In this document: positions 9,213 to 17,072 of the stretch, piece after piece
Position numbering within the stretch: position 1 is the first letter of the stretch
Layout of the letters: every line of letters begins with the position of its first letter
Source: Polynucleobacter meluiroseus
GTDB lineage: Bacteria > Pseudomonadota > Gammaproteobacteria > Burkholderiales > Burkholderiaceae
DNA: 64,000 bases
NCBI RefSeq assembly: GCF_900205755.1
Contig: NZ_OANS01000004.1
Span: 239,369-303,368 of the forward strand
Direction: 5' to 3'
Made by a program: the position numbers and the translations under genes
Notes under the pieces: generated by a model
What the model saw: only the letters and a program-made list of their open reading frames with translations
Told to the model about the DNA's origin: nothing
The model's database searches: none

Positions 9213-9938
9213 TTAATTAAACAGGTGATACAGAATTGGTATAGCCACAGCACTAATCACACCATTCATGCCCATGGCTAAGCTGGCATACGTGCCTGCC
9301 TCATGGTGGATGCTAAAGGCACGTGAAGTGCCAATGCCATGAGCGCCAATGCCAATCGCAAAGCCGCGTTGCCACCACTCTTTCATGCCTAGAGCATTCA
9401 GTATGAAAGGCGCTAAGATGGCGCCGAGGATGCCGGTAATGACTGCAAAGATCGCAGTCAATGTAGGCGAGACACCAATGCGTTCTGCAATTCCCATGGC
9501 GATTGGCGCAGTTACGGACTTGGGATACATTGCGCCAATAATGCTGGGGTTGGCACCCAATAATTTGGCGATGGAAGCTGCACTCAAGATAGATATGCCC
9601 CCTCCAGCAATGAGCGAGGCCAAGAGCGGTAAAGACCGACCCTTAAGGCTGTGTAGGCCACGATAAATCGGAATCGCCAAAGAAACCGTGGCGGACCCTA
9701 ATAGGAAGTGAATAAATTGCGCGCCTTCAAAGTAGGTGGAGTAGGGCATCTCGATCCCCTGTATTAAGCTCGCTACTATCAGAATAGCAATCGCTACTGG
9801 GTTTGCTAAGGGGTTTTGCTTGGTGGATTTATAAATCCACAGGCCGATTTGATAGGCCGCTAGGGTGATGAACAGCGCAAAGAGTGGGCTACCCGAGAGA
9901 TAGACCCAGATCTCCACAATCGAGTGCTGCTCTTTCAA
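9213..9938 (-). CDS. lrgB: LrgB/CidB family membrane protein
   Basis: A 241-residue protein with about seven hydrophobic segments and the family stretch GAMYPKSVTAPIAMGIAE, followed by GIGAHGIGTSRAF. Homologues act with LrgA in murein hydrolase control, overflow metabolite export, or plant-type glycolate export. Its start overlaps the lrgA stop by four bases (ATGA), indicating translational coupling. Confidence 0.9.
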   Translation of the reverse strand: MKEQHSIVEIWVYLSGSPLFALFITLAAYQIGLWIYKSTKQNPLANPVAIAILIVASLIQGIEMPYSTYFEGAQFIHFLLGSATVSLAIPIYRGLHSLKGRSLPLLASLIAGGGISILSAASIAKLLGANPSIIGAMYPKSVTAPIAMGIAERIGVSPTLTAIFAVITGILGAILAPFILNALGMKEWWQRGFAIGIGAHGIGTSRAFSIHHEAGTYASLAMGMNGVISAVAIPILYHLFN

Positions 9939-10303
9939 GGTAACTCCTCAGCCTGAGGTTTGCTCTGCGATTTAGGGCTCAGGTAGCGCACTACCAAGGC
10001 GCTGGTGGCGATCGTGAGAACAATGCTGACGAGGAGTGCGCAAATAATCGCTAAGGCATTTGCTTTGAGTTCGGGCAAGAACAGCACCACGCCGACTGCT
10101 GCAGGTACAAACAGCAAACCAAAATATTGACTAAAGCCATCGGCGATCATCGCTAAATCCGCGTTGACCCCTTTACGTATTACCAGCCATGCGATTAGTA
10201 GCACTAGCCCAATGACTGGGCCGGGCAAAGTGGGGAAGATAAATTTAGAGGCCAGCTCGCCTATGCTTTGGAATAACAGAATTTGTACTAGGCCCCAGAT
10301 CAT
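9935..10303 (-). CDS. lrgA: LrgA/CidA family holin-like protein
   Basis: A small (122-residue) protein with four hydrophobic segments. The motif FPTLPGPVIGLVLL and the later LLFVPAAVGVVLF are family hallmarks. It is first in the lrgA-lrgB pair and runs divergently from the molybdenum hydroxylase/sox operon across a 171-base gap. Confidence 0.88.
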   Translation of the reverse strand: MIWGLVQILLFQSIGELASKFIFPTLPGPVIGLVLLIAWLVIRKGVNADLAMIADGFSQYFGLLFVPAAVGVVLFLPELKANALAIICALLVSIVLTIATSALVVRYLSPKSQSKPQAEELP

Positions 10304-10474
10304 ATGTTGATCTTACTGCTCCCTTCTTTGTTGCGGCGCAATATATGCAGATTGATTGAACTCCTCGTAAGATAAACTTGTTAACATTAAGGTCATTAGA
10401 GTTAGGTCAATACCTAATCAATCACTTTTTAAATTTCATCAAGCTCTACCCCATTTATCTCTAGGAGACCACGC

Positions 10475-10924
10475 ATGATTAAGTTGAATATCAACGGCAA
10501 GCAATACCAAGTAGACGTTGAGCCTGACACCCCATTGTTGTGGGTGATTCGCGAACAAGTGGGTCTTACTGGGACTAAATATGGTTGTGGCGTAGGTCAA
10601 TGTGGCGCATGTACAGTCCTTTTTAATGGCGCAGCGCTACGCAGTTGTTCGGTACCCGTGAGCGCGGCTCAGGGCATCAAGATCGAAACCATTGAGAGTT
10701 TAGAAAAGAATGGTCAACTCTCTAAAGTGCAAAAAGCGTGGGTGGATAATCAGGTGCCCCAGTGCGGCTACTGCCAGTCTGGCCTAGTCATGGCCACTAC
10801 CGCCTTACTGCGCACCACACCAAAACCAAGCGATAAGCAAATTGATGAAGCGGTAACCAATATTTGCCGTTGCGGTACTTTCCAACAAGTGCGTGCAGCA
10901 GTTCATGCTGTTAGCAAAGCCTAA
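10475..10924 (+). CDS. iorA: (2Fe-2S) subunit of a molybdenum hydroxylase (isoquinoline 1-oxidoreductase alpha-like)
   Basis: Two [2Fe-2S] domains of the xanthine oxidase family. The plant-ferredoxin type has YGCGVGQCGACTVLFNG with a later RSC. The helical type has CGYCQSGLVM and NICRCGTFQQVRAAV. Length 149 fits IorA-like subunits. AGGAG-like sequence (CTAGGAGACC) lies just before the ATG. It passes electrons from the large subunit to an acceptor that could be a cytochrome. It is the first gene of a six-gene run ending in soxA. Confidence 0.93.
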   Translation: MIKLNINGKQYQVDVEPDTPLLWVIREQVGLTGTKYGCGVGQCGACTVLFNGAALRSCSVPVSAAQGIKIETIESLEKNGQLSKVQKAWVDNQVPQCGYCQSGLVMATTALLRTTPKPSDKQIDEAVTNICRCGTFQQVRAAVHAVSKA

Positions 10925-10934
10925 GGGGACATTG

Positions 10935-13157
10935 ATGACTACTGCTATCACTACGAATACTTCCCGCCGCCAATTTATTATTGGTTCAAGCACCATTGCA
11001 GCTGGTTTGGCAATCGGTTTCGATTTTGGCGTTATGGCTGAGGCTCATGCCGCTATGGGCACCGGCACCACTTCAATGGCTCCACTAGCTACTCCAGAAA
11101 TTGGTGTCTGGGTGGTAGTCAAGCCCAATGATGACGTTGTCGTGCGCATCGTCCGCTCCGAAATGGGTCAAGGCACTATTACTGGTTTGGCGCAGATGGT
11201 AGCCGAAGAACTCCAGTGCGACTGGAAAAAAGTCTCCTATGAATATCCTTCGCCAGCCGAAAGCTTAAAGCGCAAGCAAGCTTGGGGTAGCTACTCTACC
11301 GGTGGCAGCCGTGGTATTCGTACCTCCGAGCAATATGTGCGCAAAGGCGGTGCAGCAGCCCGCATGATGCTCATTCAAGCTGCAGCGACGCAGTGGGGTG
11401 TGCCTGCCGCAGAATGTATCGCACTAAACAGCGTCATTACCCACACACCATCTGGACGCAAGACGACTTTCGGTAAGGTCTCGGTAGCCGCCTCTCAACT
11501 GGCTGTGCCAACTGATGTTCCTCTGAAGGATCCTAAGGACTGGACGCTGATTGGAAAGCCTGTCAATCGTATTGATGGCGTAGCGGACAAAGTGACTGGT
11601 AAACAAATCTACGCAATCGACTTAACCATGCCTGGGATGTTGGTGGCGAATATTCGTCAATGCCCTGTGTTCGGTGGAAAAGTGAAAAGCTTTGATGCCA
11701 CCAAGGCGTTGAGCATGAAGGGTGTAAAGAAGGTAGTACAAGTTGGAGACACGGCGGTAGCAACCATCGCTGACACCTTCTGGCATGCAAAGACCGCAAT
11801 GGAGCAGGTAAACATTACGTGGGATGAGGGTGCAAATGCTAATGTATCGAGCGCCACGATTAAAAAGACTTTGGTAGAAGGTCTGACTGCTAAAGATGTG
11901 TTTGTTGGTAATGCCAATGGGGATATTGAAGCAGCCCTAGCAGGCGCCTCCAAGACGGTTGAGGCTACTTACTTTTACCCATTCTTAAGCCACGCTACTT
12001 TAGAGCCCCAAAATGCAACTGCGAAATGGACTCCAGAGATGTGCGAAGTGTGGGCGCCTACCCAAGACGGAGAAGCATCTTATGCGGCCGCGATTGCTGC
12101 ATCTGGCTTACCCGCTGATAAATGCAATGTGTACAAGGTAAATTTAGGCGGTGGATTTGGACGTCGCGGTGCGTTTCAGGACTTTGTAACCCAGTCAGTG
12201 TTGGTTGCGAAGCAAATGCCTGGTACGCCGATTAAGCTAATCTGGACGCGTGAAGAAGATATGACGCATGATCACTATCACCCAGTAATGATGTGCAAAA
12301 TGACCGCATCGATTGACGCGAAGAAGCAGGTTACCGGCCTGAACATGCACTTATCTGGCCAATCGATTCTAGCGACAGTGCGCCCCGCGGTAGTGGCGTC
12401 AAATAAGGGCAAAGACCCCGCGGTCTTTCAAGGCTTGGATGCAGGTGGAGAGCACAGCATTAGCTATAGCTTCCCCAACCTGAATATTGTGCATGCCATG
12501 CGCAATACCTCTGTGCCCCCAGGATTTTGGCGTGGCGTAAACGTTAACCAAAATGCTATCTTCCTAGAAACCTTTATGGACGAGCTAGCAGAAGCTACTG
12601 GCATGGATGCTGTGGAGTTCCGCCGTCAGCATATGCAAAAATTCCCACGGGCATTGAATGTGCTTAATGCGGTTGCCGATGGCATTGGTTGGACAAAGCC
12701 AGCTGCACCAGGTGTTTATCGCGGCTTGGCTCAAATGAACTCCTATGGAAGCCCAGTAGCAGCGGCATGCGAGATTTCAGTGACGAATGGTACCGACGTC
12801 AAGATTCTGCGGATCGTAGCGGCCACCGATCCAGGTTATGCAGTCAACCCTGCGCAAATTGAGCGCCAAGTTGCCGGCTCATTTGTCTATGGATTGTCGG
12901 CTCTGTTCGAGGAAGAAATTACGATCGAAAAAGGTGCAGTTGTACAACAGAACTTCGACACTTTTAACTCCATTCGCTTGTATCAGATGCCTAAAGTAGA
13001 AACGATCATTATTCAAGGTGGTGGCAAGGAGTGGGGCGGTGTTGGTGAACCCACGATTGCGGTAGCAGCACCGGCGGTACTCAATGCTTTCTATCGGGCA
13101 ACAGGCAAGCGTTTACGCGATGTGCCATTGAAAAACAGTGGTATTAAGCTCGTCTAG
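10935..13157 (+). CDS. iorB: Molybdopterin-binding subunit of a molybdenum hydroxylase (IorB-like), Tat-exported
   Basis: Xanthine dehydrogenase-family large subunit of the single-chain IorB/aldehyde oxidase type. The N-terminus SRRQFIIGSSTIAAG is a twin-arginine signal. Cofactor motifs include GGGFGRRG, the region around FWRGVNVNQNAIFLE, and the catalytic glutamate in GGVGEPTIAV near the C-terminus. I chose the ATG at 10935 (740 residues) because AAGGGGAC lies just upstream and the signal peptide then begins correctly. The substrate (N-heterocycle or aldehyde) cannot be read from sequence. It is followed by soxX after 12 bases. Confidence 0.92.
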   Translation: MTTAITTNTSRRQFIIGSSTIAAGLAIGFDFGVMAEAHAAMGTGTTSMAPLATPEIGVWVVVKPNDDVVVRIVRSEMGQGTITGLAQMVAEELQCDWKKVSYEYPSPAESLKRKQAWGSYSTGGSRGIRTSEQYVRKGGAAARMMLIQAAATQWGVPAAECIALNSVITHTPSGRKTTFGKVSVAASQLAVPTDVPLKDPKDWTLIGKPVNRIDGVADKVTGKQIYAIDLTMPGMLVANIRQCPVFGGKVKSFDATKALSMKGVKKVVQVGDTAVATIADTFWHAKTAMEQVNITWDEGANANVSSATIKKTLVEGLTAKDVFVGNANGDIEAALAGASKTVEATYFYPFLSHATLEPQNATAKWTPEMCEVWAPTQDGEASYAAAIAASGLPADKCNVYKVNLGGGFGRRGAFQDFVTQSVLVAKQMPGTPIKLIWTREEDMTHDHYHPVMMCKMTASIDAKKQVTGLNMHLSGQSILATVRPAVVASNKGKDPAVFQGLDAGGEHSISYSFPNLNIVHAMRNTSVPPGFWRGVNVNQNAIFLETFMDELAEATGMDAVEFRRQHMQKFPRALNVLNAVADGIGWTKPAAPGVYRGLAQMNSYGSPVAAACEISVTNGTDVKILRIVAATDPGYAVNPAQIERQVAGSFVYGLSALFEEEITIEKGAVVQQNFDTFNSIRLYQMPKVETIIIQGGGKEWGGVGEPTIAVAAPAVLNAFYRATGKRLRDVPLKNSGIKLV

Positions 13158-13169
13158 AACTGTGCGGCA

Positions 13170-13658
13170 ATGGTACTCATGAGGCTAGGGAGTGGACTGG
13201 CGGCAGTTTTGCTCGCCATCCTCCTAGTTCATGTGAGTGCCGTGTCTGCCCAAACAGTCGTTGGGGATTCCATTGCGGAATCCCTTTCTCATTCTGCGGG
13301 TGATCCCCTGCGCGGGCGCGCCATTATTGTCAATCGACAGCAGGGGCTTTGCCTCTTGTGCCATAACGGCCCCTTTCCAGAGGAGCGCTTTCAGGGTAAC
13401 TTGGCCCCCGAATTAGGAGTGAGTGTAGGGAGTCTGAGCGCGGGGCAACTCCGGGCGCGACTAGTGGATCCCAAGCACTTTCATCCAGACACCATCATGC
13501 CCTCGTTTTACCGTACCGAAGGTTTAACACGGGTTGCCGCAAAGTTTTCTGGAAAGCCTATCTTAAGCGCCCAAGAGATTGAAGATGTGATCGCTTTTCT
13601 GTTGACTATGAACCAGACCAATTCCAGCGCCGCCGTAATCACTACTACGGCACCATGA
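13170..13658 (+). CDS. soxX: Sulfur-oxidation cytochrome c SoxX
   Basis: Exported monoheme c-type cytochrome. A signal peptide (about residues 1-27, ending VSAQT) precedes a single haem motif CLLCH, and the distal methionine is in DTIMPSFYR. The C-terminal LSAQEIEDVIAFLLTMN is typical. SoxX pairs with SoxA to attach thiosulfate oxidatively to the SoxYZ carrier in the periplasm. The stop overlaps the soxY start (ATGA). Confidence 0.92.
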   Translation: MVLMRLGSGLAAVLLAILLVHVSAVSAQTVVGDSIAESLSHSAGDPLRGRAIIVNRQQGLCLLCHNGPFPEERFQGNLAPELGVSVGSLSAGQLRARLVDPKHFHPDTIMPSFYRTEGLTRVAAKFSGKPILSAQEIEDVIAFLLTMNQTNSSAAVITTTAP

Positions 13659-14161
13659 AAAAGAAAGTACTTCCTATGTCGCACAATACATTCAAAATTA
13701 CTGAGAGGGTATTTGGTCGCCGTCTCTGCCTTTCCGCTTTGGGAGCGCTGGGCATCAGTGCCTGGCTTAGGCCGCTACAAGCCATCGCTAAAAAACCTGA
13801 GGCAATGCAAGCGATTCAAGCCTTGGTTGGCTCAAACACTGTGAATGACGGACGTGTGACCTTAATGATTCCGCCCCTAGTCGAGAGTGGTAATTTAGTT
13901 GTTTTAAAGTTGAGTATTGAGAGCCCCATGACTCCGACAGATTACGTCAAGGCTGTGCATGTAATCGCCGAAGGCAATCCACTGCCGAATATCTTTAGTG
14001 CGTATTTCACACCGCTATCTGGAACAGCCAATCTCACAACCCGAGTGCGGCTGGCAGATTCCCAGCGTGTTTGGGCGATTGCGCAAATGAGCGATGGTAG
14101 TTTCTGGCGTACTTACGCCGATACTTTGGTGACACTGTCCGCTTGCACGGAGATGATATGA
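13655..14161 (+). CDS. soxY: Thiosulfate carrier protein SoxY with an atypical C-terminus
   Basis: SoxY binds sulfur intermediates on a C-terminal cysteine and works as a SoxYZ heterodimer. The N-terminus carries a twin-arginine-like signal (FGRRLCLSALGALGISAW), then the SoxY beta-sandwich with ESPMTPTDYVKAVHVI. Family members usually end in the flexible arm GGCGG; this one ends LSACTEMI, so a cysteine is present at the expected place but no glycines flank it. The last codons also contain the GGAG Shine-Dalgarno for soxZ. An internal ATG (13676) is an alternative start. The coupled ATGA at 13655 favours the longer form. Confidence 0.85.
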   Translation: MKKKVLPMSHNTFKITERVFGRRLCLSALGALGISAWLRPLQAIAKKPEAMQAIQALVGSNTVNDGRVTLMIPPLVESGNLVVLKLSIESPMTPTDYVKAVHVIAEGNPLPNIFSAYFTPLSGTANLTTRVRLADSQRVWAIAQMSDGSFWRTYADTLVTLSACTEMI

Positions 14162-14487
14162 GTAAAACTTCACGCACAACATTAACCGTGCCTGCGCAAG
14201 CAAAAAAAGGCAGCGTCATTGAAATTCGAGCGATTGCGCAGCATGATATGGAAACAGGCTTTCGATACAGTGAGACTGGAAAATTAATACCTCGTGATAT
14301 TTTGCGTACCTTTAATTGCCGCTACAACGGTGCAGAAGTGTTTAGGATGGAACTGCATCCGGGTATGGGAGCAAACCCCTTAATTATTTTTACTATTCGC
14401 GCCACAAGCTCGGGCGTAATCGATGTGCAATGGCTGGGTGACAATGGCTATGAGGCAGTTAACCAATCCGCCATCACCGTGACATGA
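14158..14487 (+). CDS. soxZ: Thiosulfate carrier partner SoxZ
   Basis: A 109-residue immunoglobulin-like protein without a signal peptide, expected to be co-exported with SoxY. Motifs: GSVIEIRAIAQHDMETGFR, then GKLIPRDILRTFNCRYNG and a C-terminal WLGDNGYEA. The start at 14158 is set by ATGA overlap with soxY and by GGAG upstream; an earlier in-frame TTG is not supported. The stop overlaps the soxA ATG. Confidence 0.93.
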   Translation: MSKTSRTTLTVPAQAKKGSVIEIRAIAQHDMETGFRYSETGKLIPRDILRTFNCRYNGAEVFRMELHPGMGANPLIIFTIRATSSGVIDVQWLGDNGYEAVNQSAITVT

Positions 14488-15260
14488 AATCCCCTTTGAT
14501 GTATTGGCTTGGCCTGAGTTTGGCGTTGGTTAGCCCAATGACTTTTGGCGCAGATCAAGCGGTGGCTAGCCGTCAATCAAGTTATGCCTTAATGACTCCA
14601 GAAAATAAGGCGATGCAAGATGATCCCAGTCTCAATCCCGCCTTATTTTGGGTGATGGACGGGCGCAGTCTTTGGCAAGAAAAAGCAGGGCAGAAACAAG
14701 TCGCTTGTGCATCTTGTCATGGAGATTCGGGAGAAAAAATGCGCGGCGTAGCGACACATTTTCCGAAAATTATCCACGGCAAGTTGCAGACTTTGGAAGG
14801 TCAAATAAATCAATGTCGTGTCGGCCAACAGCAAGCCAGCCCCTTAGCTTATGAAAGTAAAGAGCTCTTGGCATTAACGGTGTTTGTGGCAAGCCAATCG
14901 AAGGGCTTGCCCATTGCCATAAAACAAACCCCGCAAAATAAAGGCGATTTACAGCAAGGTCAGGAATTCTTTAATACCAAAATGGGGCAGCTGAATTTAT
15001 CGTGCGCCCAATGTCATCAGGAGCGTGCTGGCCTTAAGTTGGGCGGTAGTTTCATTCCACAAGGGCATCCCACAGCCTATCCCATTTACCGTATTGAATG
15101 GCAAAACCTAGGATCGTTGCAAAGGCGCTTACGTAACTGCATGAGTGGCGTGCGCGCTCAACAGTTTGAATACGGCTCACTGGAAATGGCACAGCTTGAG
15201 CTTTATCTGATGTGGCGAGCCAGGGGCATGCCCCTGGAGACGCCTGGCGTTAGACCTTAG
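14484..15260 (+). CDS. soxA: Sulfur-oxidation dihaem cytochrome SoxA
   Basis: Exported dihaem cytochrome that, with SoxX, forms the SoxAX enzyme joining thiosulfate to SoxY. A signal peptide ends near FGA (residue 23). Two haem motifs, CASCH and CAQCH, are present, with the active-site cysteine region NCMSGVRAQ near residue 220. Length 258 is normal. It is the last gene of the iorA-iorB-soxXYZA run and converges on purU, with stop codons overlapping. No soxB or soxCD lies in the window. Confidence 0.94.
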   Translation: MKSPLMYWLGLSLALVSPMTFGADQAVASRQSSYALMTPENKAMQDDPSLNPALFWVMDGRSLWQEKAGQKQVACASCHGDSGEKMRGVATHFPKIIHGKLQTLEGQINQCRVGQQQASPLAYESKELLALTVFVASQSKGLPIAIKQTPQNKGDLQQGQEFFNTKMGQLNLSCAQCHQERAGLKLGGSFIPQGHPTAYPIYRIEWQNLGSLQRRLRNCMSGVRAQQFEYGSLEMAQLELYLMWRARGMPLETPGVRP

Positions 15261-16111
15261 TCTGAGAAGACAACTGAGGTTGCGCCGTTAATTAAAACCC
15301 GATCATGCAGGTAATAACGTAGGGCGCGAGACAATACTGTCCGCTCTAAGTCGCGGCCTTTGCGTACCAAGTCATCAGGCGTATCGCCATGGGTCACCCG
15401 AGTCACGTCTTGCTCAATGATGGGACCTTCATCCAAATCACTCGTGACAAAGTGTGCGGTTGCGCCAATCAATTTAATGCCCCGAGCATGCGCCTGATGA
15501 TAGGGCTTGGCGCCTTTGAAGCTAGGTAAGAAGGAGTGGTGCACATTAATGCAGCGACCGGATAGTTGGGTTGACAAATTATCGGACAGAATTTGCATAT
15601 AGCGCGCCAGAATGACCATATCCACTTTTTCTTGCGCAACGATGTCCAATAGCTTGGCTTCCTGAGCTGGTTTGGTCTCGGCAGTGACGGGCAAGTGGTA
15701 AAAAGGGATATCCCCAAAATCAATGTTGGGGTAAACCTCGCGTGGATGGTTGGAGACGATGCCGCAAATGACCATCGGTAATTCACCGATACGCCAGCGA
15801 TAAAGTAAATCAACCAAGCAATGATCCAGCTTCGATGCCATGATCAGAATGCGCTTGAGGTCTTTCACGGCGCGCAAATCCCAAGTCAAATGAAAGCGCT
15901 CAGCAATCGCGTTAAAGCCAGCCTTAAGGCTTTGAGCATCTGCTGCGCAAGTAAAGCTGACGCGCATAAAAAATTGCTTAGAGGCTTTATCGTCAAACTG
16001 TTGCGCCTCATCAATGTCGCCGCCATTCTCGAAAATGTAGGTGGAGACTGCGGCAATGATGCCGGGCCGATTAGGGCAGGTGAGGGTGAGGTAGTAATTT
16101 TCTGGGTTCAT
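15257..16111 (-). CDS. purU: Formyltetrahydrofolate deformylase
   Basis: Hydrolyses 10-formyl-THF to THF and formate, balancing one-carbon pools. An N-terminal ACT domain ([19 protein letters not shown]) precedes the formyltransferase-like domain with [30 protein letters not shown] and the catalytic Asp in [12 protein letters not shown] chose the ATG at 16111 (284 residues) because it matches the usual family start; a longer form from 16147 adds 12 non-homologous residues. The formate released could feed the formate dehydrogenase at 27.9-32.6 kb. Confidence 0.93.
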   Translation of the reverse strand: MNPENYYLTLTCPNRPGIIAAVSTYIFENGGDIDEAQQFDDKASKQFFMRVSFTCAADAQSLKAGFNAIAERFHLTWDLRAVKDLKRILIMASKLDHCLVDLLYRWRIGELPMVICGIVSNHPREVYPNIDFGDIPFYHLPVTAETKPAQEAKLLDIVAQEKVDMVILARYMQILSDNLSTQLSGRCINVHHSFLPSFKGAKPYHQAHARGIKLIGATAHFVTSDLDEGPIIEQDVTRVTHGDTPDDLVRKGRDLERTVLSRALRYYLHDRVLINGATSVVFSD

Positions 16112-16143
16112 AAAGGCTATTTTAGCGTGCGCCCAGCTATTGC

Positions 16144-16545
16144 TCAATCGTTGGCGGCAGTTGACTTTTTATCAGCAGGTCCGAGATACAACTCACTGCG
16201 GTCGATGATGGTTGGGGCTGGAACCTCTATGCAAATTGGTTTGGATTCCAGGACATTAAAAAAATGGCACTCTTTTTTGGTAAGGGCTGAGGTTGCATGC
16301 TCTAAGGGCGACTTGCCAGTAGTAACAGAAGAGGCAAGACCAGCGGTAAACACGGGATTCGCAACCGCTGCAGTGCCTGCTGCAGTACCAGCGGAACTGG
16401 CGACTGCTGTGCTACTGCTACCTAGAGCAACGAGGGGTGCGGCACACCCTGAGACAATGCCGCACGCTACTAGGTAGGTGGCAACAGAGAGTGTTTGGGC
16501 GCTGATTCGAGGGTGGAGATTAAATCGATTCCCAAGTAAATGCAT
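16144..16545 (-). CDS. Hypothetical lipoprotein
   Basis: I do not recognise a family. The start at 16545 gives 133 residues with a hydrophobic segment and lipobox GIVSGC. Ala/Ser/Thr-rich low complexity follows ([14 protein letters not shown]), then a C-terminal part with two cysteines ([16 protein letters not shown]) and a final charged tail. It lies 28 bases downstream of the exported protein at 16574-16978 and is probably co-transcribed. Upstream starts would overlap that gene. Confidence 0.55.
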   Translation of the reverse strand: MHLLGNRFNLHPRISAQTLSVATYLVACGIVSGCAAPLVALGSSSTAVASSAGTAAGTAAVANPVFTAGLASSVTTGKSPLEHATSALTKKECHFFNVLESKPICIEVPAPTIIDRSELYLGPADKKSTAAND

Positions 16546-16573
16546 GGGTATCGAGGGCAAACAGGTAGATTGA

Positions 16574-16978
16574 TTACCGTGAACAGACAACGTTGAAGAC
16601 CCCAGCCGCCCATGATTCATTGACTACGGGTTCGAATTCGCTATTGGGGGACTTGTTATCGCTTACAACCTTGCCAGTACCTTTATTGCCTGCAAATTCT
16701 TTAAATTCGATTGGGCGATAGCTGATGGCGGGGCAGTTGTACTCATTAATGCCAACAATAGAATTGACAGCTTCTTTATTCTTTGGATTGGTGCCGGGTT
16801 TTTTGAGATCTAGCATTGACAAAATACGGGCTTTCTCACCCTGAGTTGTTATCGTGTCCAAGTCAACGTACACCACCATCAATGGGTTGGAGCCTAACTC
16901 TTTCCAAGCAGCATAGCTATGAGCAACTGGCAGGACGGTCAGGATTGCGGTGAAAGTGATAAAGGCTAATTTTTTCAT
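16574..16978 (-). CDS. Small exported protein, surface-adhesin E-like
   Basis: A 134-residue protein with a Sec signal peptide (KKLAFITFTAILTVLPVAHSYA cut after residue about 25). The pattern of a YVDLDTI strand, a loop, INEYNCPAISYRPIEF with one cysteine, and a terminal NVVCSR resembles the surface-adhesin protein E fold found in many small proteobacterial exported proteins. The function is unknown. The ATG at 16978 is better than the TTG at 16987. Confidence 0.6.
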   Translation of the reverse strand: MKKLAFITFTAILTVLPVAHSYAAWKELGSNPLMVVYVDLDTITTQGEKARILSMLDLKKPGTNPKNKEAVNSIVGINEYNCPAISYRPIEFKEFAGNKGTGKVVSDNKSPNSEFEPVVNESWAAGVFNVVCSR

Positions 16979-17072
16979 GGTACTCAATAGTTAGTGTGGA
17001 GGGCAGAATGCTTAAATATAAAGATAATTCTAATCGCACTCGAAAGGTATAGGTTGGCTTCGTTAGACATCA

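Noticed and set aside
14100..14165. Frameshift as the cause of the odd SoxY end
   Set aside because: Neither alternative frame over the last codons yields a glycine-rich end, and the stop overlaps the soxZ start properly.
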